In this document: positions 37,365-50,099 of the stretch, in pieces
How the letters are laid out: every line of letters begins with the position of its first letter
How positions within the stretch are numbered: position 1 is the first letter of the stretch
DNA from: Pegea sp. RAD2-039
Lineage: Eukaryota > Chordata > Thaliacea > Salpida > Salpidae
Direction of reading: 5' to 3'
Length of the DNA: 64,000 bases
Assembly (NCBI GenBank): GCA_034620365.1
Contig: JAQGEQ010000284.1
Location: 310,001 to 374,000, forward strand
Position numbers and translations under genes: made by a program
The notes under the pieces: model-generated
What the model saw: the letters and a program-made list of their open reading frames with translations, nothing else
What the model was told of the DNA's origin: nothing
The model's database searches: none

Positions 37365-40175
37365 TTAGAAGAAGAAGGGATTATTGTTTGATTGTGTTGA
37401 GGGTGGTGGGGGGTTGTTAGAAGTTGGTTGTTGTAAGCCCCAAGGTGAGTGGTGGTTTGTAGCCATCATTTGATTAGAAAAGGTTGGTTGCTGTGGTAAC
37501 ATGGCAGCAGGTTGTCCAGTGATAAACGCGTTTTGTGAAGAGAATGCTGGCATTGATGGTTGAGATGGAAATAGAAGGTTGGTTGTTGGGTAGGTTGCCA
37601 TGGAAGCGGGCATCATTTGAGGGGCAGATATGGTTGGGGCCACACTAATTGTAGTGACACTGGTTGGACCTTTACCAATTGGAGCACCACGCATTTGGTT
37701 CAGAGAAACTGAATTAACTTGAGTTGGTTGTATTGGACCATTATTAGCATCGAGAAAAGGGTTTGCTGGTTGCTTAGCAACAACTGGTCTGGTCACCAAG
37801 CTGTCTAAATTGACCAGACTCAAAGCTCCACCCAGAAAATTTTCAGCATTTCTCTTTTGTCGATCAGTCACTGACTCTCCAGAGACATCAAGTGGGAACA
37901 AATCCTTACTCACAGAGGTAGGCATAAGATCATCAGTTATGGAAGATCCAACTGGTTGAAGTGGTTTGTTGGATGGTGCAGAAGATTGAAAATCAAACAA
38001 ATCAAAATCATCTTGAATCTGTAGAAATTTGTTGTCATGGAGATGTGTAAATTGAAACACGTGACTTACAGTTGATGGTTGAGTAGTTGCCGTGGAAACA
38101 GGGTTGGGTGGCGCCCATGGGTCAGCAGGTGTCAGCCACGGGTCATTGGCAGGTTCAGCAGTTTTTATTTCAGTTGAACATGACCAGGGGTCGTTTGTTG
38201 GAGCTTCGATGAGAAAAGGATCTTTTTTTTGAACCGGAGCTTCTTGATCTATAAAAAGAGTCTGGATTTAGGATCTGGGAGGTTTCTTGGATTGATCCTA
38301 CCTCCCCAAGGGTTTTGTAAAGTCTTAGCAGCAGCGGTTAGATCAACGAGCCGCTTTGAAGTTCCAGCTTGTCCATTTTTTGTTTGACATAATTTCTGAC
38401 TTTCACTGATTGCCAATTCCAACCTCACCTGGTCACTTTCTTGTTTCTGAAATCAAACTGAAAGTTTGAAGATTTTAAAAGATCGAATCGAACCTTCTTT
38501 TCCATTTCAGCTTCTTCTTTACTCATTGTTAAAGCTAATTGAAGTTGTAACTCTTCTTCAGTAGCAGTGTGAGGTCGTGCCTGGAAAAGTTGCAAGATTT
38601 CACAAATTTAAGAAGTTTAGGTTGAGACACACCTGTTCAATCTCTGAGAGGTTTTTAGGAGGAGGTCGAAATGGTTTATCTGTTGATGGTTCATGATGCT
38701 TGACTGTGACAGGGACACTACTGCCATGACCATAAACTACCTTTATATATCACAATAATTTATTAGAAAGCTAGAATTTGATGAAAGTTTAGCATGCGAA
38801 CTGAAATTCATTTCTATTTCTAGAATTCAATTGAAACATGCAAAAGGTCATTCTAACATAATTCGAAGATGAGTTATTTATAAAAAATTGATTTTTACCT
38901 TCTAAGCTTTGTTTTTAATAATTAATCACATTCGAATGATTTCAAAAAGCTAATTTAAGCTTTTAACATCAGTTTTCAGATAGAAGTGATTTAAAGAAGA
39001 ATAAACTTAAAATATTTGATTTTTATCTAAACATTTTGCAACATGCAACAAACTGAAATATTTGCAGACTGAAGAAAATTGTTGAGAAATTTGTGAATAT
39101 TTCTAGAGATTTAAAAAACAAAATATAAAAATATTTATAAAATCTATTAGTTTTTAAGTAGTTATAATTTAAAAGTTATGAAACTTAATAAATAACAAAC
39201 CGTTTTGGTCTTTCTGTATCTCTGTTCTTTAATATAACGATTCTGTATTATATGAATTATAAGAATTAATATTCAAAATTAAAGCTTAACTTGAAAAAAT
39301 ATTCAAAATATATTTACTAAATATCAAAAGTAAAATAAGTTTATATTTTTATATTACTTATTAAAGATACATAATAATTATTTTGAACAGCTGACATGTT
39401 TTAAATTAATAGAAAAGTTACTGAAATTATAAAGCAAAAGTGCTGGAGGTAAATTAAGAAATATTGTCAAAATAAATAAAAAAAAAATTGTTAAAAATGA
39501 AATAAAAAATAAAAATTTCAAGATTATATCTAAAGATGAATGTTAAATGATGACATCAACAAAGCCATAACAGCAATAAACAAGCAATTAAACGAAAGCA
39601 TTAAAGCAGATTACTTCAATGATGAAAACTCACTGTACGATCACTACCAATGCCTGTTGTTGCTTGAGCAAATCTCTCTTTTGCTTTCAATGCTCTTGTA
39701 CGCTCAGACTTGAGACGTTCATCATCTTTCAAGAGACTAACAAGCTGTTTCGACTTCTCACGAACGTTTGATCCCTGTGAAGATAACAATTTACAGATCT
39801 ATTAAGATGACATCATCAAAATCTCACTTGATCTTTAGCATCTCTATCTACAAATTGGAAATCTTTTAAGGTCTGGATAGCATATATATTTTCTTTACAT
39901 TGAGTTGACACTCTTTCAGAGCCAGTTTTTATCAAGTAATCCAATAGAACAAGGGCTTTATATACATGCCTCCAATTTTTACCATGGTCGTTTACACGTT
40001 TCCATATCATTGCCATGATATCAGCAAAGGCAGAAACATTGTAAGTCATATCAGCAATTTCAGACATAAGAGAACTGGAAGGTCCCCAAGCATCGTTTGA
40101 TGTAGCTTCCCTGACTTTAATTTCAGCATCTGAATAATTTCTAACCACATTTAACACATTTCTTCTCACAGACAT
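37365..40175 (-). CDS. EPN: Epsin, clathrin-mediated endocytosis adaptor
   Basis: Binds PtdIns(4,5)P2, bends membrane and links ubiquitylated cargo to clathrin and AP-2. Seven minus-strand exons join in frame to 547 codons: 40175-39828, 39774-39648, 38736-38633, 38580-38494, 38446-38302, 38248-38070, 38018-37365. The ENTH domain occupies about 1-140 (NYSDAEIKVREATSNDAWGP, HGKNWRHVYKALVLLDYLIK, FQFVDRDAKDQ). A ubiquitin-interacting motif lies at about 201-216 (EEELQLQLALTMSKEEAE), with a second UIM-like helix at about 227-241 (RLELAISESQ). Three DPW motifs at about 271-330 should bind AP-2. A clathrin-box-like LVNLD is near 398 in the conserved context SLVNLDSLVTRP. Two NPF motifs for EH-domain partners are at about 416 and at the extreme C-terminus. 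The order of motifs is classic epsin. The 911-nt intron after exon 2 is the longest in any resolved gene here. Confidence 0.96.
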
Positions 40176-42942
40176 TTTTATTTTGGATTTTATAGATAAA
40201 GCAAGTTGGCTGAAAAGGTCATTTGAGACTATTAGTCAAATAAAAATAAACATTTTAAAAGTTGTTATTCCATAAAACATCTAAATTTTTATATAAAAAA
40301 ATAGGAACACTGCAGAGGCATAAGCAAGAAAATTGGAAAAATAAATAGTAACAACAACTTAAGTTATATTTTTTAACAAAATTTTGAAAGAGGTGATAGA
40401 ATTGGATGTATCATAAATAATTTACAGCTAAATTTTAAGCTTAGAATAATAAAGTATTTTAAAACTTTAATATACATAAATCAATTGGTCAGATATGATT
40501 AAGTATTAGAAAGATTGGGTACAAAAAGTAAAGATAAGATGAACCAATAAAATTATTAATAGTTTTGAAAATTTGTTTTAATTAATCTTTATGAAAATAC
40601 TTTCTGAGTTATTAATATTACTGAATAATGTTCAAAGTATAAAATATAATGAACAAAATTGATTTAATTCAAAAAAGATAAAAATTCTTACAATCAAAAA
40701 TAAAAAACAAATAAATGGAAATATTTAAAGAATGAAAATGAGAATTATATTTATACAAACTTATATTTCATAAACTTTTAGAAATAACAAAATACCAAGG
40801 TAAACAAAATTGACTTTTCATGATTAAAAGCAATAAACAAATTTTATTGAAAAATAAAGCCACGTTATCTAGATTAAAAGATAACTTTAGTAAATATTTA
40901 TAAGATTAATTAGGACATAAGATTTATCTAACTTATTTCTAAGTATCAAACAAAATGTTGAAATTTTGTTTGAAATAGAAAAAATCTAATAAAATAATCT
41001 GTTGATAAATATATGTGTAAAACATACTTTTATTTTAATAATTTATTATAAAAAAGATTTTTAAAATTTTCTTTGTAAGCTAGAATATTATATATAATAT
41101 AAAATTCAAAACTTTATTATAACTTCTACTGATAAATATCAATTCTTAATCCTTTTAAATTAATAAGTTTCCAATAAAAACAAAACTTTTATAAAACATA
41201 TTTAATAATTAAAGTATTTTTACCAAGCTAAGACAATAGCAAACACAAAATAATAATTTATAATACATATCTAATAATTAAACTATTTTACATCATATAA
41301 TTCAAACTTAATAAACTTTTAATATAAATCATTAAGCTTATAATTATTAAAGTATTATATAGATATTAACAATTTAGATGATAAAAATGAATCAGATAAT
41401 AACTAAATCTTAAAAAAGGTGTTGTCTCAATGCTTAATACCAAATAGCAGAAAAAGCAATTGTTAAGTGACCTGACATAAAAAATTTTTGGTTTCTAAAA
41501 TTATAAATTCAAATAAATACAAATATTTTAAAATAAATATATTTAAAAATATGCTATTTGCAGAAAACGTTATAATATAGGTAAAAAAGAAAATTTACTA
41601 AAAGATTAGCAAATGAAGCTATTTTATCTTTATAGCAGTTTAAAATCATTTAAAAGATTGAATTAAGAAAGATAAATTTAAATGAAATAAAATCTTATTA
41701 AAAAAAAGGACTTTTAAGCTTATAAACGTAAAAACGCTCAACAATTTTATATTTTTTTTTGGTTATTATCAATTCACTTAATAATTTACGACCAAAGTAT
41801 TTTTTTGATATAATCAAAATATGTATTTGAAAAAAGATATTTTTTGTAAAATTATAAGAAAATTAAATAAACTTTATAACAATTTTTTTAAGTTACAAAA
41901 AGTTTATGAATAGAATCCTCTATAACGTATTTGAGTAAGGGTGTGATACTATTGTATAAAAGCAAAAATGTCTAAATGTCTAAATTTGCTATTAAAGTAT
42001 TGCTTTAAATGGAAACAAACAAACTAAACAACTATAAAAAGACAGAAATACTTTTAAATGAGGGAAATTTTGCAAATACGTGATAAAATCACATATTGTT
42101 TTTTAAAGATTTTTATAATATAATTAAAGAGTTTAAACATAAGATAAGTTAACATCGATTTCATACAGACAAATTTATCAATTTAAAAAGCTATGACATA
42201 CACCTTTATTTTATAGTAGTAATTTATAAGCACAACCATTAAATCTGCACATAAATAGTCAAATTTTCAGCACCGTTAACCATCAAAAGCGAAGTTTGTC
42301 TAAAAGATTTTTTGGGATTCTTTTCATTATCCGAAGAGTTTTAATGGTCAAAGTGCAAACTTTTTTTTAGGTATAATCGTTTTTTAGTATCAAATTCTAA
42401 ATAAAAATCCCACAATTATCAGCTTGTGTAGTTTAATTTAAAAGCAAGATATAGTTTGAAGAATGTATTAGGATTTTTCTGTACATCTAATAAAAAATCT
42501 TATTTACTTTATTCATTACATTTAAATGCAAAAAATTTTGATGAAAGATTTGTTTAAAACAGTTTTCTGGGTTCGGCGTAATCGTTCAAAGGGTTTTTAC
42601 AAGTCCAGATACTAAATCAGTCCAACTGAATCTAAGTTAAGCTTCTGAACTCATCGTTTGACTCAAACTAGATTTTATTGTTGCAGTTCAAAGATTCTTT
42701 AATGCTGCTGTTCAAAAACTTCCCCGGTCAAAATTTGAAGTTATAGTTTGAGCCAGCTGTTTATATTTTAACGGATCTTAGCTCAATAGAATAGGTTTTA
42801 AAAGAATTTGAATCATTAAAAGTTTAAACTATTAGTAGTAAAGATTGTTTTTACAAAGTACGAAAAAATATTTCTAAAGTAGGGATTTCTTGTTTGATAA
42901 AAACAAAACTTAATTGAAATATGAAATCAATCTTTTTAAAAA
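40176..42942. other. Long AT-rich stretch upstream of epsin
   Basis: Extremely AT-rich with dense homopolymer runs and no exon or repeat I can name. Epsin's promoter and any 5' untranslated exons presumably lie near the left end. Confidence 0.45.
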
Positions 42943-43140
42943 GGATAGTCCTGCTTAGTGGCGAAGCGGTTACTACACCTACCTTCTAGCTAGGAAGTAC
43001 CGGGTTCGACCCCAGATGGAGACATATAAAACTCCTGAGAAAAACCATAAAAAAACTCGTGAGAATGTGTGTTAGTGGATGTGCTCTCTTTAGGCACCCT
43101 CCTTCGCATTTATATATATAAATAAATAAAAATAAAAATA
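42943..43140 (+). mobile_element. tRNA-derived SINE with a LINE family A tail
   Basis: The 5' half looks like a tRNA: RNA polymerase III A box TGGCGAAGCGG at 42959-42969 and B box GGTTCGACCCC at 43003-43013, spaced as in tRNAs. After a short linker the 3' half (about 43039-43135) is GTGAGAATGTGTGTTAG, a GTGC...GCAC hairpin, ACCCTCCTTCGCATTTAT and an ATAAATAAATAAAAATAAAA tail. That half closely matches the 3' end of the LINE at 14891-14974. A chimera of a tRNA head and a LINE tail is the standard structure of a SINE moved by a partner LINE. No tRNA gene function is implied, because the acceptor stem and CCA end are not maintained. Confidence 0.9.
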
Positions 43141-44243
43141 TTTTTATAATCCTAGCTCTTATTAAACAACTTATATTAAGTATTTGTGTAGCATCATAAG
43201 ATTTGTTGTTTTTATTGCTAGATGCTGATGTAAATCTTAAGTGAATAATAAAAAGTTAAATCAAAAGTAATTTTATTTAACACCAAGACATGTAAAACCC
43301 GATAAAAACTTGTCTTACAGAAAAGTTTAAGGCTCGATATTCACAGTGTTTCAAAAAAATAGACTATCATAAAAATTAATTCTAATAATAGCAATTATTA
43401 AATAATTTTGCAAACATATAAATTAATATACAAAAAATGTATGCAAACAGTAAAAGGCTTATAAAAATTTTGATTATATTAATTGTTATATAAACTATTA
43501 TAGAGATTTCTTAAAAACTGTTTTAGTTTAAAGTAAAAATGATTGTTATATCGAAAGTGCCAAATAAATAAAAGTTCTTTAAGGAAAAATGATATTCAAT
43601 GAAATATTTTTCGTACAATTAAAATAAGATTTAAGGTAAACCGATTTGGTTTCCTGAACTTGATCAAAAAGTAGTCATAAAAGTTAAAAAATGTAGCATC
43701 ATGTTATGTTTTGGATGAAAGTTTGTTTACTTAAACGTAAACTATGTTACTTATTGATAAAAATTTTCCACAAAAAATCAAAAGAACTGTTTGAATTCCA
43801 TAAAACTGTAAAACTACTGGAAATAAATAACAATATTATTTGCAATCAATGTTGATCACCAAAATATTAAATAGGTTAAATTGAAATAAATATTAAAGCA
43901 ACATTTATTTAGCATCTTTCAAGTTATCAATAATTGATTCAATTAAAGTTAAGTATTTTGCAAATAAGTGCAAACATAGTTTTAATGTTTTACAAGTGTC
44001 AGACAAACAAGATAGTTTAAAAAGATGATTGATAGTTTCAGTGTTGTTGATAATACCTGATAGTTAGTTAAATAAAACTATTTCTTAAGAAGTTTTTGTT
44101 GATGCAATTATTAAAACATTTTATCAGCAATTATGCAAATTGATTGATCAGCAAAACATTGTTGTAAATTATCAAAAGAAGCATATAAAGTAAAAACAAA
44201 AATATTAGTCAACAATATGGTTTAATTTAAGAAAAGGTTTAGG
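43141..44243. other. AT-rich spacer upstream of the first SLC22-like gene
   Basis: No exon or repeat recognised. The promoter of the plus-strand transporter should lie in the right half. Confidence 0.45.
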
Positions 44244-47200
44244 ATGATTGAATTTGACATTTTGCTTTTAAAACTTGGTGATATTGGGAGATTTCAATGG
44301 TTGATATTTTTTGTACTTTCATTTTGGAATTTAATTGGTGGATTAGCGTCGCTAGCAACAGTATTTATCGCTTTTACACCAGAATATAGGTAACTTCTAC
44401 AAATTATATTCAAATAATTTAGACTGTCACTAAAAGATAAAATAATTACATTTTTATTTCAAAGTTTTGTATAAATCTTCTTCAAAGTAATCAACAAAAT
44501 TATTAAATCGATTCTAAAGCTTATTAAGACTTAAGATTTATTTAAAATTCCATTCTAGATTCTGTTATTGGCCTAGTTGTTTTTTTTATTAAACAAGAAT
44601 TGTGATTGAAATATGTTTTTTGCAGATGTAATGTTCCACCAATTGATACTTCTTCTATTTATCCTAATCTTACTGAAAATGAGATTTTAGACTTGACAAC
44701 ACCTTATGATAATTATAGTTCAAGCTACGATGGTTGCTATAGGTAATTGGTTTTAGTCGAAAATAAGTTTATTAACTTATTTTAAAAGTTTCGAATTGAA
44801 AGCAAATAGTTTTATAATTTTTACATAATTGTTTTTTAAATTTAACATTTTACAAAATCTGTAAAATTCACTCATGAAATATTTGTGTAAACAATTTCTT
44901 GAAAACAATAAATCATATTTAAAATTGTTTTTAAATTTCAAGGTATGGATATGATCTAAACAACTGCACCGGTGACTACTCATGTGTAAACAAATCAGCT
45001 GATGCCATTTTTTGTGATAAAGGTCATCATTTTGATGATTCGTTATTCACAGAAACTGTTGTAACTGAGGTAAGAGTTTTTGGATGATTTAAAGATTTTC
45101 TGAGTTTCATTTTTTGTCATAAACTAATTGAAATAATATTTTAATAGTTTGATCTCGTTTGTGATCGAAGTTTCTACAGTTCACTTTCTACTTCTTTATA
45201 TTACGTTGGAATGTTAATAGGATCTTTGATATTTGGACAATTTTGTGACAAGTAATATTTCAAAATAGTAATCTTAATCAAACTTATTTGCTAGGATCAA
45301 TTAAATAACAGATTTAGTTATAAATATTATGGTTTACAGTACTCAATAAAAACAATACTTTCTAACTTTACAAATTTAACAATTTACAATGATGGATTAA
45401 TATATAACTTAACAGATTATGCAATCAAAAACAATTTTTTGTAAAGCTCAGACAATTTTTAAAGTTTTATTTTATCTTTAAAAGATTTGGTCGAAAACGA
45501 ACAATCGCATTTTGTTACATTGGTTCGTTTGGTTGCTTACTTGGTACAACATTTAGTAACAACCTTACTATGTACATAATATTTCGTGTTGTTATGTCAG
45601 CGTTCAATTATGGTTGCAGCATAGGAACTTATGTTTATAGTAAGTTAATGAAATTTAGTTTAACAATTTTATCATATTTGTAATAAAAATTTTGGGAAAA
45701 TTTATCTGGTTTGAACTTTCATTTATTTTTATGGTTGATTTATTTATCTGTAAACATTCAGTAAAACGAGAAAAAAATCTACTCTTTAGAAGACTTTATC
45801 ATCTTAAACCTTTATTTGCAGAAGAACTAAATTTGATCTTAAGAAAAAATTGTTTTAAGTCTTACTATAGGCTCATTAGCACTCGATTGTAGCTCCTTAT
45901 TATAATGAAAAAATTGTTTTAGTTATGGAAGTTGTTGGAGAAAATTGGAGAACTGTATTTGGAATCATGTATCAATCGTTTTTTTCTGTTTCTTATATGC
46001 TTTTGTCAGCTTATGCTTATGCTTGGAGAAATTGGCATGATATGATGGTGATGAGTTTTTAAAGAAATAGTTTTAAAAATAACCAATTTTCAAAAGTAAA
46101 ACTCTAAACTTCTTTTAGATTGCTTGTTGCGTCACTGGTGTCCCATTTCTGTGTGTTGGGTTTTTCATACCAGAATCACCAAGATGGCTTTTCACCAATG
46201 GCAGGAATAAAGAAGGAAGAAAAGTAAAATGAAATGTTTAATAAGAAGATTTTTTTCAAATTTTATTTTCCAGGTTGTAAACTTGATTGAAAAAACAAAT
46301 AAAGTTAATTTAGAAGTAAATGATTGGGTCGAAGCTGAGGTAATTAAAACCAGTTTATGATGTTTATAAAGTTTTCATCATGAAATATATTTACTTTTTT
46401 ATATCATTAAATTTTTATTGCTTTAGCTTACATTAAAATTCAAACCTTATCGTTAAATGTTTAAAAATATTTATAAAATTTATAAATTGATGAATTAAAT
46501 TTTATTTTAAACATATTTCATATTTTTCTGACAATTAGTGATATAATTAATGACTTTGTTTAAAGATTTATTAATAAATAAATGAATCTGTGGTTCTAGA
46601 TGAAAATTATCAAAGTTTAAATCAGTCATATTGTCAACTAATTAAAATTTAGTTAGAGATAGAATTATAATCAATTTTTAAACATAAATAACTCACAGGT
46701 AAAAGTTGTTGAAACAAAATCCACACATACATCATTAGATTTATTTCGGTTACCCAAGACTCGACTTGTGACATTCAATATGATGTACTCATGGTAAAAA
46801 AATATCCAATCAATCAGAAAAATATAAATTTAAGAAATTTAAGGTTCGTCGCCAGTTTAGTTTATTATGGATTAGCTTTAAACGCTGGAGCGCTTGCTGG
46901 AGATATATTCATCAACAACGCCTTAAGTAAGAATTGGTAGTTTAATTTGGCTACTAATAAAGAAATAAGTTAACTTAACTAAATAAATCTTTTTATAATA
47001 GTTAATATTATGTATAATATTATTTGTGAGAAAGTATGTTAGCTGGAAGTTCTTTTTTCAGGCACCCTCCTTCACTTTAATTGTAATAAATAAACTAGAA
47101 TAAAATAATTTGGTCAAGGTTTTAAGTAGATTTTAACTTATATTTTGTTGTTGTAACTTTTGTTGGTTTTATTTAGATGGAGCATTAGAAATTCCTGCTT

Positions 47201-48123
47201 ACATCATTTCCATTTATTTGTTAAATAAAATCGGAAGACGAATCACTCTTTCATTATCATTGCTCTTAGCCGGATTCGGACTTCTTATTTCACTTTTGAC
47301 ATTTGAGTTTTCTGATAACAACACAAGTAACAATTTGAAATATTTTTGAGAAATAATTACATATTTAGAAGTAATTTTTGCAAATATTCTTTTAACAATA
47401 AATTTTTACAGGCTTAGTAACTGTTAGTACTGTCTTTGCGTTTATTGGAAAGGCTGGCGTTTCAGCTTCTTTTACAATCGTTTATAATCTAACAGCTGAA
47501 CTCTATCCTACGGTTACACGGTTTGCTAGATTCCATCAAATTTCATTTTTAATTGAACGATAAGGAGCTTGTTACTTAAGTATCTTCTACAAGCACATTA
47601 GATAATTGTTAAATATAATAAAATCCTACTTTTATTTAACTAAGGAGTAATGCTGTTGGAATATCTTCAGCAGCGGCTAGGATAGGAGGAATTCTGGCTC
47701 CTTTTATAATCTCACTTCAGGATTCTGTGAGATGGTTGCCAAATGTAATTTTTGCAAGTTTAGGTAAGTTCTTATCTGATTTGCTAAATATTTTATTAGT
47801 TTAGGTGAGTAAGAGTTGATTATGAAATTTGCTAAATTTTTTCAGGTATTTCTGCTGGATTCTTGGCTCTACTGTTTCCTGAAACGAAAGGATTTGAGTT
47901 GATGGAAACTGTTGAAGAGGCTGAAGAGTTTTACAAGACTCGAAAACAAGTTAAAAGTAAAATAAAGAGTTTTGAAGAAAGGTAAATTTTTATCACTAGA
48001 TTTAATAATTAAACAAAATTAAATTGGATTTTTTTATCCAGTGTTTCTGATGAATTTACTTATCCAGAATTTGCAAAAAGCACTTATCACAATGAAGGGT
48101 TTATCAGTGAAACAAAATTTTAA
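44244..48123 (+). CDS. SLC22-type organic ion transporter, copy 1
   Basis: Major-facilitator transporter of the organic cation/anion/carnitine group, in the plasma membrane; the substrate cannot be told. Fifteen exons join in frame to 572 codons: 44244-44389, 44626-44742, 44943-45069, 45149-45252, 45485-45639, 45923-46047, 46119-46223, 46274-46339, 46699-46793, 46844-46926, 47177-47326, 47412-47520, 47645-47763, 47846-47981, 48042-48123. Typical features: first membrane helix, a large extracellular loop with several cysteines (residues about 49-140), [15 protein letters not shown] at its end, the loop FGQFCDKFGRKRT between helices 2 and 3, [24 protein letters not shown] before the central cytoplasmic loop, LNKIGRRITL between helices 8 and 9, and [10 protein letters not shown] near helix 11. 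The length fits the family (about 530-580). A second intact gene lies inverted at 52190-56144. Intron 10 carries a lone LINE tail. Confidence 0.93.
47031..47095 (+). mobile_element. Lone LINE/SINE 3' tail inside a transporter intron
   Basis: TTTGTGAGAAAGTATGTTAG, GGCACCCTCCTTCACTTTAA and a TAATAAATAAA end match the family A tail, with no reverse-transcriptase sequence attached. It lies in intron 10 of copy 1 (46927-47176). I see no counterpart in the matching intron of copy 2, so it inserted after the two genes separated or was lost from one. Confidence 0.75.
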
Positions 48124-48268
48124 ATTTGTAAAAAGTTTTTGTAAAAAAATCGCTATTTTATAACTCTAATTTTGTGATCGTAAGAAAAAATCAAAGAAAA
48201 AAATCTTGTAAGAAAAAATTCAATTATTTAATTGATATTTTAACTAAAGATTGTCAGATATTTCAACT

Positions 48269-48618
48269 TATTATTTATTTATTTATTTCAATAAATGCGA
48301 AGGAGGCTACCTGAAGAGAGCACCTCTCGCTAACACATATTCTCACAAATAACATCTATTTAGCCTAAAATATAGAAAGTAAAAGATGTAACACATGGTA
48401 TTTCGATATCACTCAAAGCATATAACAGTGAACAATTACATAGAATGTTAATAATACAAAAAATGAAAAAATCACAGTTTAGAAACGATAATGTTGGCAA
48501 TATTATAACGGTTCAACTTCTGCTTGAACATCGCGAGTGATTCTGATATGAAAATGTCTGATGGCAGCTGGTTCTATGTACTAATTGTGCGGTATGAAAA
48601 AAAAATTGTTCTGATATA
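48269..48618 (-). mobile_element. LINE family A 3' fragment, inverted
   Basis: The plus strand starts with (TTTA)n, then the complement of the hairpin tail and 3' untranslated region, then about 140 nt of the ORF2 end. It is closely similar to 2079-2425, closer than to the young copy at 14 kb, so the two fragments look like one subfamily. It stops abruptly at about 48618. It follows copy 1's stop codon by about 145 nt, so it may supply 3' end sequence. Confidence 0.85.
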
Positions 48619-48832
48619 TTTATATAACATCAAAAGTTTGTGCTTATCAGAAAAATTCTGCATTTACAAGACGGTCTTAAATGATATTATTTTCACTCTT
48701 GAATTGGTACAGATACTTACATAAGTTTTTATTTCACTTTCTACTATACTTAAAGAAAACTCATCATTGTTTTTTAACGAAATTGATTCCAAGCTAACCT
48801 TGAAATTAATCAAAAGTTCCGGGTTAAACCTG

Positions 48833-49110
48833 TAATAACTGCGACAAGAAAAAGTCCATAAAAAACCCTGGTAGAAGGGCCTGTGAGTCTGGTTAATGAC
48901 AACACTTCTAGAAGACACAAAACTCCTAATTTAAAGTCGGAGTTAGAGCCTCATAGGCAGTTCATCACTGTACTCAGTGTCGTTTAGATAACTCCTGCGA
49001 CGTCAGCTGGGCACAACTGCATCAGTCCGTCTTTTCCGCTGCATACTTTGTTGGCGTGGAGAATGAAATCCTGCTGCACAGGCAACAGCTGCATTTCGGC
49101 CTAAGCTGGC
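48833..49110 (-). repeat. Dispersed repeat of unknown origin, copy 2 (inverted)
   Basis: The minus strand matches 15985-16187 over about 200 nt and extends further upstream with a richer-GC, coding-like stretch (MASLGRNAAVACAAGF, RQQSMQRKRRTDAVV). After a stop the shared part reads TEYSDELP and RSFVSSRSVVINQTHRPF. Stops in both copies mark them as dead. The parent is unknown to me. Confidence 0.55.
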
Positions 49111-50099
49111 CATTTCTTCGTAAAATAAACAAATCCTATCATAAACTTGTTTAAAAAATTAATTTTAGAGAAATAATTTTTATAGCTTCCTATAATTGAA
49201 ATGTAAAAGTTTGGTTGATTTGAATTATTAAATATTTTGAAGGTTTATTTTAATTTGACGTCTAGTAAAAACAATTGTTTAAAATAGCTTTAGATGTTGT
49301 TTAGCCAAATTTTTAAATTAATAATTAAGTTTTTTCATTAAAAACAGGTTCTTCAACAATTTAAAATTTCAATTTTAATTTGTTTTTTTTATTCTATTTA
49401 AGAAATAGCTGCAGATGAAAAGCTATAAAGCTCTTATAGCTGACAAAGACAAAATAATTTGAACACAAATATGATAAAAAGGTCTTAAGTACTACAGTTT
49501 GATATTTAATATAGAAAAATAGTAACATTACAAAATTATAAGTATATATAAATTGTGAATCAAAAATTTAATATTAGAAAATAAGTAATATAGTGATGGA
49601 ATCGGGAAGGGAACTCCAAACTGTAGTTACATTATTAGAAAAGCTGTTAGTACACTTGGTGTTATTAAAGTTGTAGAGAGTTGTGGTATATTTTAAATTT
49701 GTATCAGTATTTTACCACTTAAATGTGTTGTCAATTTATTATGTCGCTTCTCATTCAATTGTCGTTCATTCAATCGTTGTTAATAGCCAATTTTTACATT
49801 TAAGTAAGGCTATTTTAATGAGTTATTTCCATTCAACTTAATTGTTTCTTTAGGACGTACTGCTGCCAGCTATTTTGGAGCTATTGAACCTTAGCGCAGT
49901 TGAAGTACAGCAACAGTTAAGGTAGTTTCTTTTTAGTATATCTAGTATAGATTTAATTAAGAGTATATTTGAGTATATCAGTTTTTAATATAACAAAGAT
50001 TTTTATAAAAACATGGATTTTAAAACCTGTTGAAACCAGGCAAACTGTCTATAGACCTAAATAGTCCGTTAACAGCCATGAAAAACTTTTAATATGTTC
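49111..50099. other. AT-rich spacer between repeat fragments
   Basis: No gene seen. A slightly GC-richer patch near 49856-49925 (ACTGCTGCCAGCTATTTTGG) may be another unrecognised repeat. Confidence 0.4.

Noticed and set aside
42950..43022. A functional tRNA gene
   Set aside because: A and B boxes are present, but the acceptor arms do not pair convincingly and the sequence runs into a LINE-derived tail, so it is a SINE head.
44777..44983. Minus-strand open frame with several cysteines
   Set aside because: It overlaps exon 3 and the preceding intron of the SLC22 copy 1 gene on the other strand and shows no family resemblance.
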